Origin: an uncultured Mucispirillum sp.
GTDB taxonomy: Bacteria > Chrysiogenota > Deferribacteres > Deferribacterales > Mucispirillaceae
Reading direction: 5' to 3'
Length of the DNA stretch: 64,000 nucleotides
Assembly: GCA_944324495.1 (NCBI GenBank)
Contig: CALUWN010000010.1
Span: 1-64,000 of the forward strand
Under the pieces are notes generated by a model that saw only the letters and a list, made by a program, of their open reading frames with translations, searched no databases and was not told the origin of the DNA. The translations under genes were made by a program, and so were the position numbers. This document shows positions 16,768 to 26,533 of the stretch, in pieces; positions within the stretch are counted from its first letter, which is position 1; the number at the start of each line of letters is the position of its first letter.

Positions 16768-17610
16768 TTAATAACTCCTTCTTTTCATTATCTGCTTTAA
16801 TATTATATTGGTAATTAAGAGAAACACAGTAATTACAAGTGCAGCAGCCCATGCAAGAGATACCCAGCTTTCAAAAGCAGAGCTTGCATATGTAAAAATA
16901 GATACCGTAAGGGAAGCTACAGGCTCATTCATATCAAATGACAATGTGTTTTTACTAAAGGAAGTAAATAATAATGGGGCAGTTTCACCTGCTATTCTTG
17001 CAACAGCTAAAGATACCCCTGTAAATATTCCAGTTAATGCACTTTTAATTACAATATCTTTTATTACTTTATAAAATGGTGTGCCTAAAGCTAAGGCTGC
17101 TTCTCGCAGCTGCCATGGGATTAATTTCAATGATTCTTCAGTTGTACGCATTACTATTGGCACTAATATAACAGCTAAAGCCACAGACCCTGCCCAGCCG
17201 TTAAAATGCCCTACAGGGCGTACAAGTATTGAATATATAAATGTACCTATAATAATTGTAGGTATGCTTATACTTACATCTGCTAAACTGCTTAAAAACC
17301 TGCCGATTTTAGAGTTGTGAGCATATTCTGATAAGTATATACCGCCTAATATGCCTATTGGAATACCAATTAATGAAGCAACTGCTGTTAATAATAACTG
17401 CCCTGCAAAAGCATGACGCAACCCACCTGCTTCCTGTAAAAATGCTGGTGCTTCGTCTTTTATAAATAAATTTAAGCTTAAACCGTCTATTCCTGCCATA
17501 ATCACTTTATATAATATAGCAAAAAGCAGTGCTACACCTATTAAAGCAGCAATCGTTGAAAGAAAAAGCATAATATAGCCTTTTATTTTTCTTACCATTC
17601 TTAAATCCAT
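16768..17610 (-). CDS. pstA: Phosphate ABC transporter permease PstA
   Basis: About six transmembrane helices in 280 residues, with the inner-membrane EAA loop E-A-A-L-A-L-G-T-P that docks to PstB. The ATG at 17610 follows AAGGAGAAG at proper distance and one base after the pstC stop. An in-frame start at 17646 would overlap pstC and is unlikely. Confidence 0.95.
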   Translation of the reverse strand: MDLRMVRKIKGYIMLFLSTIAALIGVALLFAILYKVIMAGIDGLSLNLFIKDEAPAFLQEAGGLRHAFAGQLLLTAVASLIGIPIGILGGIYLSEYAHNSKIGRFLSSLADVSISIPTIIIGTFIYSILVRPVGHFNGWAGSVALAVILVPIVMRTTEESLKLIPWQLREAALALGTPFYKVIKDIVIKSALTGIFTGVSLAVARIAGETAPLLFTSFSKNTLSFDMNEPVASLTVSIFTYASSAFESWVSLAWAAALVITVFLLITNIILKQIMKRRSY

Positions 17611-17611
17611 A

Positions 17612-18541
17612 CTAACTTCTCCTTGCAACATATAGTTTTGCTGCAATAAGTGTTAAAAAGTTTAAAATAAAAAGCAGCAGTGCCATATAGTAAAGAGAAG
17701 AAAGCTGCATACCATCTGCTTCATTAAACTCATTAACTAAAACACTTGTAACTGTAACATATGAATCAAATATGGAAGTTAGTGGCAGGTTCATATTTCC
17801 TATAATATATGCTATTGCCATAGTTTCACCTAATGCTCTGCCTAAAGCTATAATAATACCACCCCATATGGCAGTTTTTGCATAAGGAAGTGATACATCT
17901 CTTATGGCTTCCCATTTTTCCGTACCTAAGCCGTAGCAGGATTCTTTTAATTCCTTTGGTACACGCATTAAAGCTTCCCTTGCTATACTTGCTATAAAAG
18001 GCACAATCATAATGCTAAGCACTATTCCTGAAGTTAAAAGCCCTATGCCCCCTGCATAGTTTATTTGGAAAAAAGAACCGATTATTGGAAGCTCTGCTAA
18101 TGTAGTTGAAGCCCATTTCTGCAAAGTGTTTTCAATAAATGGGGCAAAAATAAAAAGCCCCCACATACCATATATTATACTGGGGATTGCAGCAAGAAGC
18201 TCAATAGATGAACTAATAAACCCTTTTAAAAATTTAGGGCAAATCTCCACAATAAATACTGCCATACCAACGCCCATTGGTGCTGCTATTAATATTGCTA
18301 TTAAAGCTGTTAAAATAGAGCCAAGTAATGCTCTTCCTGCACCAAATATTTCTTCACCATAATCCCATGATGTTGAAAAAATAAAATCAATAAACCCAAA
18401 TTTAGAAATTGCATCTTTTGACTGGATTAAAAGGCTCAAAATAATACCTGCTATTATTACAAGTATAAAAAAAGCTGATATTATGGCAGAATATTTTAAA
18501 ATGTTTTCTTTGACTTTTAAAGTTTTAAAACTTTCTTTCAT
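17612..18541 (-). CDS. pstC: Phosphate ABC transporter permease PstC
   Basis: A 309-residue permease with six predicted helices and the EAA-like cytoplasmic loop (K-E-S-C-Y-G-L-G-T-E-K-W). It is the first gene of the pstC-A-B-phoU-phoB-phoR operon. The upstream region carries four heptamers at 11-bp spacing typical of PhoB binding. Confidence 0.96.
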   Translation of the reverse strand: MKESFKTLKVKENILKYSAIISAFFILVIIAGIILSLLIQSKDAISKFGFIDFIFSTSWDYGEEIFGAGRALLGSILTALIAILIAAPMGVGMAVFIVEICPKFLKGFISSSIELLAAIPSIIYGMWGLFIFAPFIENTLQKWASTTLAELPIIGSFFQINYAGGIGLLTSGIVLSIMIVPFIASIAREALMRVPKELKESCYGLGTEKWEAIRDVSLPYAKTAIWGGIIIALGRALGETMAIAYIIGNMNLPLTSIFDSYVTVTSVLVNEFNEADGMQLSSLYYMALLLFILNFLTLIAAKLYVARRS

Positions 18542-18583
18542 ACACTACCTTTCCTGTTTTGATGGTGGTAATATATGATGATT

Positions 18584-18623
18584 TTGTGAAAATAAGTTTA
18601 TAAATTTGTAAAATAAATGTAAA
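18584..18623 (-). promoter_or_regulatory. Pho-box-like repeats upstream of pstC
   Basis: Four heptamers step by exactly 11 bp (plus-strand view): TTGTGAA 18584-18590, AGTTTAT 18595-18601, TTGTAAA 18606-18612 and ATGTAAA 18617-18623. They match the spacing and consensus of the repeats before pstS. They lie 43-82 bp upstream of the pstC start. Confidence 0.75.
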
Positions 18624-18656
18624 AAAACCCCCTGCATTTTCATACTAAGGGGTTTT
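18624..18656 (-). terminator. Terminator of the PEBP-family gene
   Basis: Read on the minus strand, AAAACCCC (18656-18649) pairs with GGGGTTTT (18631-18624) and continues into a T run. It directly abuts the Pho-box array of the next operon. Confidence 0.75.
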
Positions 18657-18677
18657 AAGGTATGGGAAATTAAATAT

Positions 18678-19271
18678 CTATTTTTTTAATTGATATTTAA
18701 ATTTTAATGTATATTGGTCTAAAATATGGCCTTCCATTTGTTTAAACATTTCATTCATTAAAAAGCCATTTTGAAGGTTTAATTTTTTATCAAGAGCATA
18801 AACATGCATTTCATAAGTATGCACTTTACCATCATAAGGAGCAGGGCCGCCATAGCAGCTAACTTCTTTAGCATCTCTTGAACCACCAAGGCTGCTCCAC
18901 CAGCTGTTCATACCTTGTACGAAATTTGGTTTATTTTTACTTGCGTTTTCTGCAACTTTTGTAGTAGTGATGTTTGCTGCCACCCAGTGAATCCATGAAA
19001 AACCTTTACTAACTGGAAACGCATCTTTGTCTTCTAAAAATACAGCATAAGATTTTGTGCCTTTTGGTGCATTTTTAATTTCAAATGGGAAAGATGTAAT
19101 AGGCATCTCTTTTGCATCTAACTGAGTTTTATCATTATAACCATATTTATCAGCTAAAAAACCTTTAGCATCAACTGCTGTACTTGTAACAACCATTTGA
19201 GCATTAGCATAAGTTGTTACAGAAAATACAATAGCAACAAAAGCTGCAAATAAGAATGATAATTTTTTCAT
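18678..19271 (-). CDS. Secreted PEBP/YbhB-family protein
   Basis: The 197-residue protein has a signal peptide ending in A-N-A/Q near residue 24. The mature part shows the bacterial phosphatidylethanolamine-binding protein (Raf-kinase-inhibitor-like) hallmarks: A-V-F-L-E-D-K-D-A, F-S-W-I-H-W-V-A and the C-Y-G-G-P-A-P-Y-D-G ligand-pocket motif. Most bacterial homologues are cytoplasmic or periplasmic and of unknown role. Export to the periplasm is predicted here. The gene is a single unit between the HxlR-kinase group and the pst operon. Confidence 0.9.
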   Translation of the reverse strand: MKKLSFLFAAFVAIVFSVTTYANAQMVVTSTAVDAKGFLADKYGYNDKTQLDAKEMPITSFPFEIKNAPKGTKSYAVFLEDKDAFPVSKGFSWIHWVAANITTTKVAENASKNKPNFVQGMNSWWSSLGGSRDAKEVSCYGGPAPYDGKVHTYEMHVYALDKKLNLQNGFLMNEMFKQMEGHILDQYTLKFKYQLKK

Positions 19272-19360
19272 ATTTTAATTCCTCCGTATAATTAATATAG
19301 CTTACTTATACAGGGAAAAAATATGTTTGTCTATTACCCACTTTTTTGTATGTATTAGAA

Positions 19361-19744
19361 TTAATTTTCTATTTTATAATCTTCATCAATTATGCCTTTT
19401 TCCACAAGCACACATTTTTTGCCATGCTCAATCATATATTCTATGCCTATTTTCTGCATAACTTCTAGTGCCTGTAAAAGCCTTTTGCCATGGTTTTCCG
19501 TTAAAAAATATTCTACTTTCAAAGGATAACCTGAGTATGTTTTTTTATCTACAAACCCAAACTCCTGCAGCTCCTTTAGCTGCTCTAAGAGCATTTTTTG
19601 ATTTATTCCGTCAATCTCTTTTTCTAAAGCAGATAAAGAATAACTGCCCTTGCGTAAAAGCCATATAATAATAGGCTTCCATTTACCTTTTATCATATCC
19701 TGCACAAGTTCTAAGGGACATGTAAATTCTTCTCTTATCTTCAT
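19361..19744 (-). CDS. HxlR-family winged-helix regulator
   Basis: 127 residues with the HxlR pattern: an N-terminal Cys in C-P-L-E-L, K-G-K-W-K-P-I-I-I-W-L-L, the recognition region I-N-Q-K-M-L-L-E-Q-L-K-E-L and the wing ending in Y-F-L-T-E. Such proteins often sense oxidants or electrophiles through the conserved Cys. Its start is 9 bp after the Hpt gene, so it is probably co-transcribed with the hybrid kinase. The adjacent downstream PEBP gene is a possible target; that is only inferred from position. Confidence 0.9.
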   Translation of the reverse strand: MKIREEFTCPLELVQDMIKGKWKPIIIWLLRKGSYSLSALEKEIDGINQKMLLEQLKELQEFGFVDKKTYSGYPLKVEYFLTENHGKRLLQALEVMQKIGIEYMIEHGKKCVLVEKGIIDEDYKIEN

Positions 19745-19753
19745 AAACCTTTT

Positions 19754-20086
19754 CTATGCTATTTTCTTATATTCTTCTGAGCCTGTTAAAAATACATCTT
19801 TTAACTCGCCATAGAGTTTACCGTATTTTTCAGTTTCCATATTAGCAGCTGCTTTTCCCAAGGTGGCAGCAGCCTCCCTGATTTCTGCAAGACGAAGCCT
19901 GTATGCTGCACCATAAATATTATGGCTGTGGCGAATTAATGCTTCATTATCACCTTTTTCAATACTTACAGTTATCCTTTCCAAATCTTTTGAGCAAATC
20001 TTAAAAAAATCACCAACAAAACTTTTTAAAAGTTCAATGTCGCTTATTCCTGTAGTTACAGCAAGTTCTTCCATATTAACTATCAT
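19754..20086 (-). CDS. Stand-alone Hpt phosphotransfer protein
   Basis: A 110-residue all-helical protein with the Hpt core R-H-S-H55-N-I-Y-G-A-A. The usual H-x-L-K-G motif is changed at Lys to Tyr, but His55 is in the phospho-acceptor place. It lies 17 bp after the hybrid kinase gene, whose receiver domain would be its partner in a phosphorelay. GGAGG precedes the ATG. Confidence 0.8.
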   Translation of the reverse strand: MIVNMEELAVTTGISDIELLKSFVGDFFKICSKDLERITVSIEKGDNEALIRHSHNIYGAAYRLRLAEIREAAATLGKAAANMETEKYGKLYGELKDVFLTGSEEYKKIA

Positions 20087-20103
20087 GTAGTGCCTCCAGT
20101 ATA

Positions 20104-23100
20104 TCAGGCCTTTGTGCTGTACTCCAAAAGTATTTCCTGCAGTTTATCAAAGTTGATAGGTTTTGCAATATAGTCATTCATACCATTTGCAAGGAATTTA
20201 TCCACATCTTCTTTAATCACATTGGCAGTAAGTGCAATAATCGGCAGTTCCACACCCATTTCACGGATTAATTTAGTTGCACTCACACCATCCATTACTG
20301 GCATATGAATATCCATAAATATAACATTAAACTCTCTGTTATTTTTTATAATATCCACAGCCTCCTGCCCATTTGAAGCAACAGTAACATTAAAGCCTGC
20401 TTTCTCAAGAAAAATAACCAAAAGTTTTTGGTTTACAGGGTTATCCTCTACCACTAAAATAGAGCCTTTTAAAGCCACCCTTTCATTACTATCGGAAGTT
20501 GTATGCTGAACTTTAGCTGTTATATTGTTTATATCTGTAAATATGCTTTTAAAACGCGTTAAGGTGACAGGTTTTAAAACTATATGTTTTAAACCTTTTA
20601 GCTTATCTAACAATACTTTATGCTGACCATTTACTACTGCTGTATAATTAATTTTATCTTTATAAGGCATTTCTTTAAATAATGCTTCAAAACTTTCTAT
20701 ATCACGCCCTGTATCCATTATTACAGCATATGTATCTTCTGTTATTTCATTAATATTAGAATTTGCATTATGCACATTCATATCATATGCTTTTAAGTAT
20801 TTATTTATAACAGTACCACATGGAGTGGAAGCATTGTAAACAATAATTTTTTTACTTTTATCAACCTTAATATCTTCTAAATAACTACTTTTATTTATTA
20901 TTTCAAAAGATAATTCAAAAGAAAATGTAGAGCCTTTATTTTCTTCAGTATGAAGTTCTAATGATGAATTCATCATTTCAAGCATACTTCTTGCAATAGA
21001 AAGCCCTAAACCTGTGCCACCAAACCTGCGGGTAATAGATGTATCACCTTGATCAAATGGTGAAAATATTTTCTGCCTTGTTTCCTCTTTTATACCTATA
21101 CCTGTATCTGTTACAGAAAACTGAATACGGGCAAACCCACTTTCTTTATATACTAAAAATAAATTAACTGCAATACTGCCACCATCAAAAGTAAATTTTA
21201 CAGCATTTGATAAAAGATTTGCAATAATCTGACGGATTTTTACAGAGTCACCTTTTACTATTTTTGGTATCTGCGGGTCTAAAAATACCGTTAAATCAAT
21301 ATTTTTTTCTTCAGCTCTTGCCATATACATATCTATTACAGATTCTAATGTATCTATAAGGCTAAACGGCACTTTTTCAATATCCATTTTACCACTTTCA
21401 ATTTTTGAAAAGTCTAATATATCATTAATAATACCTAAAAGACTTTCTGAAGATGATGTGATTATTTTAAAATATTCCCGTGCTGTATCATCCATATTAC
21501 AGTCTTTTAAAAGCTCTAAAAACCCTAATATACCGTTAATAGGTGTTCTTATCTCATGGCTCATATTTGCTAAAAACATACTTTTTGCGTTACTTGCATA
21601 TTCTGCTTCTGCTTTTGCAATATCACGAGCCTGCACCATTTCCTGCAGCTGGCTAACCATTGCACGCTCTTTTTCATTGGATTCTAAAAGTGTTTTCTGT
21701 GATTCCACCCTGTCAAAAATATTCCTGTGCTCACATACTACAAGCCTTACTTCCCCATGCTTATTTAAAATTGGGAAAAAACTTATTAATTCATAAATAT
21801 TACTTTCCTCATCTATTACTTCATAGCTGACTTTTATTTTTTCAGCAAAAACCCTTTTTACATAGCAGTCCTGACAAGTTTTTATACACCTTCCCATGTG
21901 GTGCTTATAACAGTTGGCAGTATTATCAAACGGGTCTGAAGCATGGCTTGAATTAGAATATTCTAATGTAAAATCATTTTTATAAACAAGCAGTGTGTTT
22001 CCTGTTGCATTGATGTAGTCTGTTAATATGGCAATAAATTCTTCTGATTTATCTTCTGCTGCTTTTAATTCATCAATGGCAGTATATTCTGGGGTTAAAT
22101 CACTCATAACACATAATAAACTACTTATATTGCCCTGATTATCCACAATTGTAGTGCTGGATATGGACATTACAGCTTTTCTGCTGTGCTTTGTACGAAA
22201 TTCGTATATGCCATTGAAAATAGTATTATCACTATCTATGCTGAAAGAGTTTATAAATTTATTTGGCTCGCTGCAACGCAGGGCAAAGTGAGATAGTGTT
22301 TCACCAATATATTCATCAATATGCCCACCCATTAAATCTAAAAATTTACTGTTTACATTGGTGATTATAAAACTGCTGTTAAACTCTATAATCTGTGAAG
22401 AATTATCTACTGCACGCTTATAGCCTTCAAGCACATTATTAAGCTGAAGCATAGATTTTCTATTACGCTCTAAAACTATTACAATAAAAGCAAAAAGCCA
22501 CAGAGTAAGAGAAAGTAAAAGCCACATGAAAAAGGCTATATTTTTTAGCTGATATAAATATTCATTAGGCATAAGCTCTGCTACATAGCCTAACTCTTCC
22601 TGATTTATATCATTAATCGGGATAAATACACCCCAGTAACGCCTGTTCTCTAAATAAACATCTTTAATAAAATATTTACCGTCTTGTTTTGTGCTGACTA
22701 CAAAATCAATATTATTAACAATAGATTTTAATATTACATCAGGTATAAAATAGCGAGAGCCTGTTATAACTTTATATCTTCCAACATCCTGCCCAGATAC
22801 TGCTTCAAGCCCGCTTTTTTCAATATAATTATTTTTTATAACAAAAATATATAAACTTGCATAAAGGGTTTCTATATGATTTAAAAAAGAATCTGCTGAC
22901 ATTCCAAATTCAATATAACCATACATTTCATTATTTTTTTGCAATTTATATGGAATAAGAACTGCAATATCTTTTGAATCTATTGTAAAAAGTTTACTGT
23001 CTTTTGTTGGATAAATTATGTGGAAACTGCTGTTTAATGATGATGGGTCCAGCTCACCGTTTACGTATCTGCCTATAAGCATACCGTTTTTATCATATAT

Positions 23101-23433
23101 TCTTATTAGGTTTACTGTTCCCGGTATAAAATTAACATACATTTCAAGAAAATTATGGTGAAATGTACGTATCATATTTTCGCGTTGCAAGCCTGTAAGC
23201 TTATTAATTTGGTCTATATTATCAAATAAAACTTGATTGTTATATACTATTTGAAATTTTGACAAAGCATCATTTACAACACTATTATATATAATATCTT
23301 TCTGGGTTGTAATAGTGCTTATTTTTGCATATACTTCCGTATCTATCCTTCTGCTTAAATCTCTCAAGATAAATATAGATATTAATGCTTCTAAAATAAT
23401 AAGGACAACAATTAATACTTTAATATTATTCAT
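20104..23433 (-). CDS. Hybrid sensor kinase with Cys-bearing PAS domain
   Basis: 1109 residues. A membrane helix lies at about 4-24, a periplasmic Cache-like sensor at 25-295 and a second helix at about 298-320. A PAS domain (340-450) is followed by a second PAS-like domain (465-575) holding C508-x7-C516-x3-C520-x2-C523. A coiled coil leads to HisKA with H626 (M-S-H-E-I-R-T-P) and HATPase motifs L-L-S-N-A-V-K and G-G-T-G-L-G-L. A degenerate receiver (about 870-970) precedes a canonical receiver with acceptor Asp in I-F-M-D-I-H-M-P. It begins a short operon with an Hpt protein and an HxlR regulator. The Cys cluster suggests a metal- or redox-responsive element. Confidence 0.9.
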   Translation of the reverse strand: MNNIKVLIVVLIILEALISIFILRDLSRRIDTEVYAKISTITTQKDIIYNSVVNDALSKFQIVYNNQVLFDNIDQINKLTGLQRENMIRTFHHNFLEMYVNFIPGTVNLIRIYDKNGMLIGRYVNGELDPSSLNSSFHIIYPTKDSKLFTIDSKDIAVLIPYKLQKNNEMYGYIEFGMSADSFLNHIETLYASLYIFVIKNNYIEKSGLEAVSGQDVGRYKVITGSRYFIPDVILKSIVNNIDFVVSTKQDGKYFIKDVYLENRRYWGVFIPINDINQEELGYVAELMPNEYLYQLKNIAFFMWLLLSLTLWLFAFIVIVLERNRKSMLQLNNVLEGYKRAVDNSSQIIEFNSSFIITNVNSKFLDLMGGHIDEYIGETLSHFALRCSEPNKFINSFSIDSDNTIFNGIYEFRTKHSRKAVMSISSTTIVDNQGNISSLLCVMSDLTPEYTAIDELKAAEDKSEEFIAILTDYINATGNTLLVYKNDFTLEYSNSSHASDPFDNTANCYKHHMGRCIKTCQDCYVKRVFAEKIKVSYEVIDEESNIYELISFFPILNKHGEVRLVVCEHRNIFDRVESQKTLLESNEKERAMVSQLQEMVQARDIAKAEAEYASNAKSMFLANMSHEIRTPINGILGFLELLKDCNMDDTAREYFKIITSSSESLLGIINDILDFSKIESGKMDIEKVPFSLIDTLESVIDMYMARAEEKNIDLTVFLDPQIPKIVKGDSVKIRQIIANLLSNAVKFTFDGGSIAVNLFLVYKESGFARIQFSVTDTGIGIKEETRQKIFSPFDQGDTSITRRFGGTGLGLSIARSMLEMMNSSLELHTEENKGSTFSFELSFEIINKSSYLEDIKVDKSKKIIVYNASTPCGTVINKYLKAYDMNVHNANSNINEITEDTYAVIMDTGRDIESFEALFKEMPYKDKINYTAVVNGQHKVLLDKLKGLKHIVLKPVTLTRFKSIFTDINNITAKVQHTTSDSNERVALKGSILVVEDNPVNQKLLVIFLEKAGFNVTVASNGQEAVDIIKNNREFNVIFMDIHMPVMDGVSATKLIREMGVELPIIALTANVIKEDVDKFLANGMNDYIAKPINFDKLQEILLEYSTKA

Positions 23434-23500
23434 ATTTACCTATATATGTTATCTTCACTTTATATATTATATAATCATATATAATATGTAAATATATTTT

Positions 23501-24691
23501 TTACTTATCTATTTTGCTTACATTTTTTGAAGGCATAATTATTGAAATCATACCTTTAAAAACCCAAGGAAAAATAATTGCTGAAATCATGGAAGCAAGC
23601 AGTACAGCAGAAGTCTGTATTTTATTTATTAATCCTATATCGTAACATATTCTTGATACTGCCACAAGCATAGTTAAAGGAAATGAAAGCCCCACAGTTA
23701 CAAGCATAAGTTTTGGCTTTTCTATGGAAGAAAAAAGTAATAAAAGAGTACCTGCAACACGGGTGATAAATAAAGATGCAATAATGATTAATGCAAGTAT
23801 TATAACATCTGTTTGCATAAAATCATTAAAAGTTACATGCATACCAACAGATATAAAAAATATAGGTATGAAAAAACCGTAACCTACACCACCTAGTTTA
23901 TCAAGCACGCCATCTCTGCCTGCAAAAACAAGTGCAAACATTAAGCCGCCAACGAATGCTCCCACCACAAACTCTATTTTAAAAATTGCAGCAAAAGCTA
24001 CAAATGCAAAAAGTATTACGAAATTTGCACGCATACCAGTTTCTGTTGGGTTACCTACTTCTAAAAATATAGACTGTAAATCAGGACGCCACCAAAGCAT
24101 TACTTTTAGTATTTTCATTATAAAATATATTACAAGGAAAAATACGGCTAAGTATAATATCTGCCTGGCACTGTCTATTGTGAAGCTGTATTTTGAGATG
24201 ATAGTTAATACAGTAAGCCCTGCTAATGTTAATATTTCACCTATCATAGTAATTATTAAAAGCTTCTGCCCAAAATCTGTTTTTATAAGCCCTGTATCTT
24301 TTAAAACTGGAAATAAAAGCCCTATGCCTGAAGTAAAAAAGATAATTGCAAAACCCCATGAAAGCTGTAATTTAAATGAAAGATACCAAGCTGCTGCTGC
24401 CACAGGGATAAATGTAAGCACATAAATCCACAACTCTTTTTTAGGCAGTGCTTTAAACCTTTCAAAATCCAGCTCAAGACCTGCTAAATACATTAATATT
24501 AAAAACCCTAAAGTAGAAAAATATTCTACCATTACAAGCTGACTTTCCCCATAAGGAATAAGCGAAGCTATTATAATACCATATATTATTTCCCCTACAG
24601 CAGCAGGAAGCATAAGCCTTTTGCTTAAAAAAGGCATAAAAAATGCACCTAGTGCCATAAGAAATAGAAATAATGCCTCCTGCTCACTCAT
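23501..24691 (-). CDS. CPA2-type cation/proton antiporter
   Basis: A 396-residue polytopic membrane protein (about 11-13 helices) of the Na+/H+ or K+/H+ exchanger family. It includes the broken-helix region around residues 125-150 and conserved acidic residues in the glycine-rich helices (L-A-G-L-E-L-D-F). It overlaps the upstream RCK protein gene by 8 bp, so the two are translationally coupled and likely form a regulated K+ or Na+ efflux system. Confidence 0.88.
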   Translation of the reverse strand: MSEQEALFLFLMALGAFFMPFLSKRLMLPAAVGEIIYGIIIASLIPYGESQLVMVEYFSTLGFLILMYLAGLELDFERFKALPKKELWIYVLTFIPVAAAAWYLSFKLQLSWGFAIIFFTSGIGLLFPVLKDTGLIKTDFGQKLLIITMIGEILTLAGLTVLTIISKYSFTIDSARQILYLAVFFLVIYFIMKILKVMLWWRPDLQSIFLEVGNPTETGMRANFVILFAFVAFAAIFKIEFVVGAFVGGLMFALVFAGRDGVLDKLGGVGYGFFIPIFFISVGMHVTFNDFMQTDVIILALIIIASLFITRVAGTLLLLFSSIEKPKLMLVTVGLSFPLTMLVAVSRICYDIGLINKIQTSAVLLASMISAIIFPWVFKGMISIIMPSKNVSKIDK

Positions 24692-26099
24692 TTATATCCT
24701 CATCTGGTAATATAAGAACACTGTTACTTGTTCTAACTGCCACTAAAAAAGAAGTATGAGGATTTAAAAATGATATTCTATCCTTTGAATTAGCTGCCAT
24801 AATAATAAGGCTGTTTGGTGCATCATCCACTTCTGATAATATCTTATGTACAGGGTTACCTTCTAGTACTATTAATGGTATTTTTGTACGGGTTAAATTT
24901 TCATAATCTCGCACATATTTTTTTCTATTTTCAAGCTCAAGGCTGTCTTTTTGTGTTTTTAATGCACCCGGTGGTATTACATAAATACATTTACAACTAA
25001 CCCCAAAATGGGCTGCAATTTCTGCACCTGTTTCTATTAATCTTTCTGGTATATAGCCATTTAATGAAACAATTACTTCTTTATAAGGAGCCTGCCCCCT
25101 GCTTATAAGTACTGGGTGGCGTGTTTTTTTAAAATAATATTTCAGCCTGACATTAAATAAACCAAAACCAGCACTGCCAGAAATTGCCAGTGTACCTACA
25201 TCATGTAAATATGCAGCACTTCGGAAATTTTGAAGCGTTCCGCCAAATTCGCTGCCGCCAACTTCTAATACTGCTACTTCCTCTTTATTATCTATTTTTT
25301 TACGCTCTGTATCATACCATAAATATTTTTTTGCTCTTGTATTAATGAAGAAATAGTTTATTTCAATAGCATCTTTTTCTACCATATTATTGGCGATAAC
25401 TGCAATATTTTGACCATACTGTAATGGAAACTCAGGTTTACCTATCATTAATATATTAACAATATTTTCCACTACCTTAGGCTCACCAACAAGTACAACC
25501 CTATCCCCTATCTGCATTTTAAAATCGCCATCAGGTACCATAAATACGCCATTTCTATATACCGCTGCAACTTTCCACCTGCTTGGTGCTAAAAACCGCA
25601 TTTTTCTATCTACTATGTGGGAACGCCTGCGAATAATAACTTCTACTATTTCCCCATTACCAAGACCTATATTATTTGGACGTGCATAGTTTTTCTGAAT
25701 TATGTTTAATACAGATTCTGAAGCTATTAAAATAGGATTAATAATTTTAACATCATATTGCTCTAATTCTTCCCTTCTATCATTTTTATAAAGCATTAAT
25801 ATTATAGGTATCTGTAAATTATATACATTTCTTGCTATCCTGCATATTTCAAGGACAACATCATAATCCTGCAAAGATGAAACAATATGAGAAATATCTT
25901 CAAAATTTATCTTTTTCCAAGTAACAATACTGGAAGCTTCCCCTTCAATGCCTTCCACATTATTGTATTCCATTGATACACGCTCTACAAGAGCACTATC
26001 AATATCTACAACAACACAAGGGCGTTCTTCTGCCACCATTTTTAAAAGCCTGCGTTGAAAAAAACCTAATCCAAATAATAAGACTTTTTTTGTAGCCAA
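24684..26099 (-). CDS. RCK (TrkA-N/TrkA-C) protein fused to a universal-stress-like domain
   Basis: Residues 1-130 form a Rossmann domain starting L-L-F-G-L-G-F-F and keeping the acidic D at the end of strand 2; the third glycine of the nucleotide motif is missing. Residues about 145-225 resemble TrkA-C (R-F-L-A-P-S-R-W...G-D-R-V-V-L-V-G). The last 150 residues have a USP-like alpha/beta pattern with L-E-G-N-P-V-H-K-I and S-N-S-V-L-I-L. It probably gates the antiporter encoded next to it in response to a nucleotide. The RCK-USP combination is less common than plain RCK. Confidence 0.8.
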   Translation of the reverse strand: MATKKVLLFGLGFFQRRLLKMVAEERPCVVVDIDSALVERVSMEYNNVEGIEGEASSIVTWKKINFEDISHIVSSLQDYDVVLEICRIARNVYNLQIPIILMLYKNDRREELEQYDVKIINPILIASESVLNIIQKNYARPNNIGLGNGEIVEVIIRRRSHIVDRKMRFLAPSRWKVAAVYRNGVFMVPDGDFKMQIGDRVVLVGEPKVVENIVNILMIGKPEFPLQYGQNIAVIANNMVEKDAIEINYFFINTRAKKYLWYDTERKKIDNKEEVAVLEVGGSEFGGTLQNFRSAAYLHDVGTLAISGSAGFGLFNVRLKYYFKKTRHPVLISRGQAPYKEVIVSLNGYIPERLIETGAEIAAHFGVSCKCIYVIPPGALKTQKDSLELENRKKYVRDYENLTRTKIPLIVLEGNPVHKILSEVDDAPNSLIIMAANSKDRISFLNPHTSFLVAVRTSNSVLILPDEDINE

Positions 26100-26533
26100 C
26101 TTCTATCTCCATTATTAATAACTTGCTATATCTTAATATGATTATTTATATATGTCAATATATCCTATAAACTCTTAATAATGCATTTTTAAAAAATTTT
26201 TTCTTTTAAATTTCATTTGTCTCCAATACTGCAATAATATTAATAATTTCATATTTTTCTATTGTATCAATTAGTTATATTATACATCAACAAAAATTGC
26301 TTGTAATCAAGCTATATTTTTAATAAAAAAATATAGGTGATTTTTTATTGATAAATACATTTTTTTGTATATACTATATTGATTAAGATTGCTTTATTTA
26401 ATGGTCTATGCGGTATATTGACAGAATTTATGTTTTAAGCAAAAACAAAAGTTTTCTTTTTCTATAATTGATGTTTATTTACTTCATATCTTAATATCAC
26501 TAAATTAAACAATCAAGGATTTTGGGGGTATTT
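26100..26533 (+). promoter_or_regulatory. Intergenic region with promoter for the downstream chemoreceptor
   Basis: This 430-bp AT-rich gap separates the divergent RCK gene from a chemoreceptor gene. It holds a candidate sigma-70 promoter, TTGATA (26348-26353) with 16 bp to TATACT (26370-26375), about 160 bp before the ATG. It also holds an AT-rich inverted repeat (CTATATTTTT with its complement) around 26309-26336. No gene is seen in it. Confidence 0.4.

Noticed and set aside
18624-18656. C5 and G4 runs near 18.63 kb as another contingency tract
   Set aside because: They form the stem of a normal terminator and are too short to slip at high rate.
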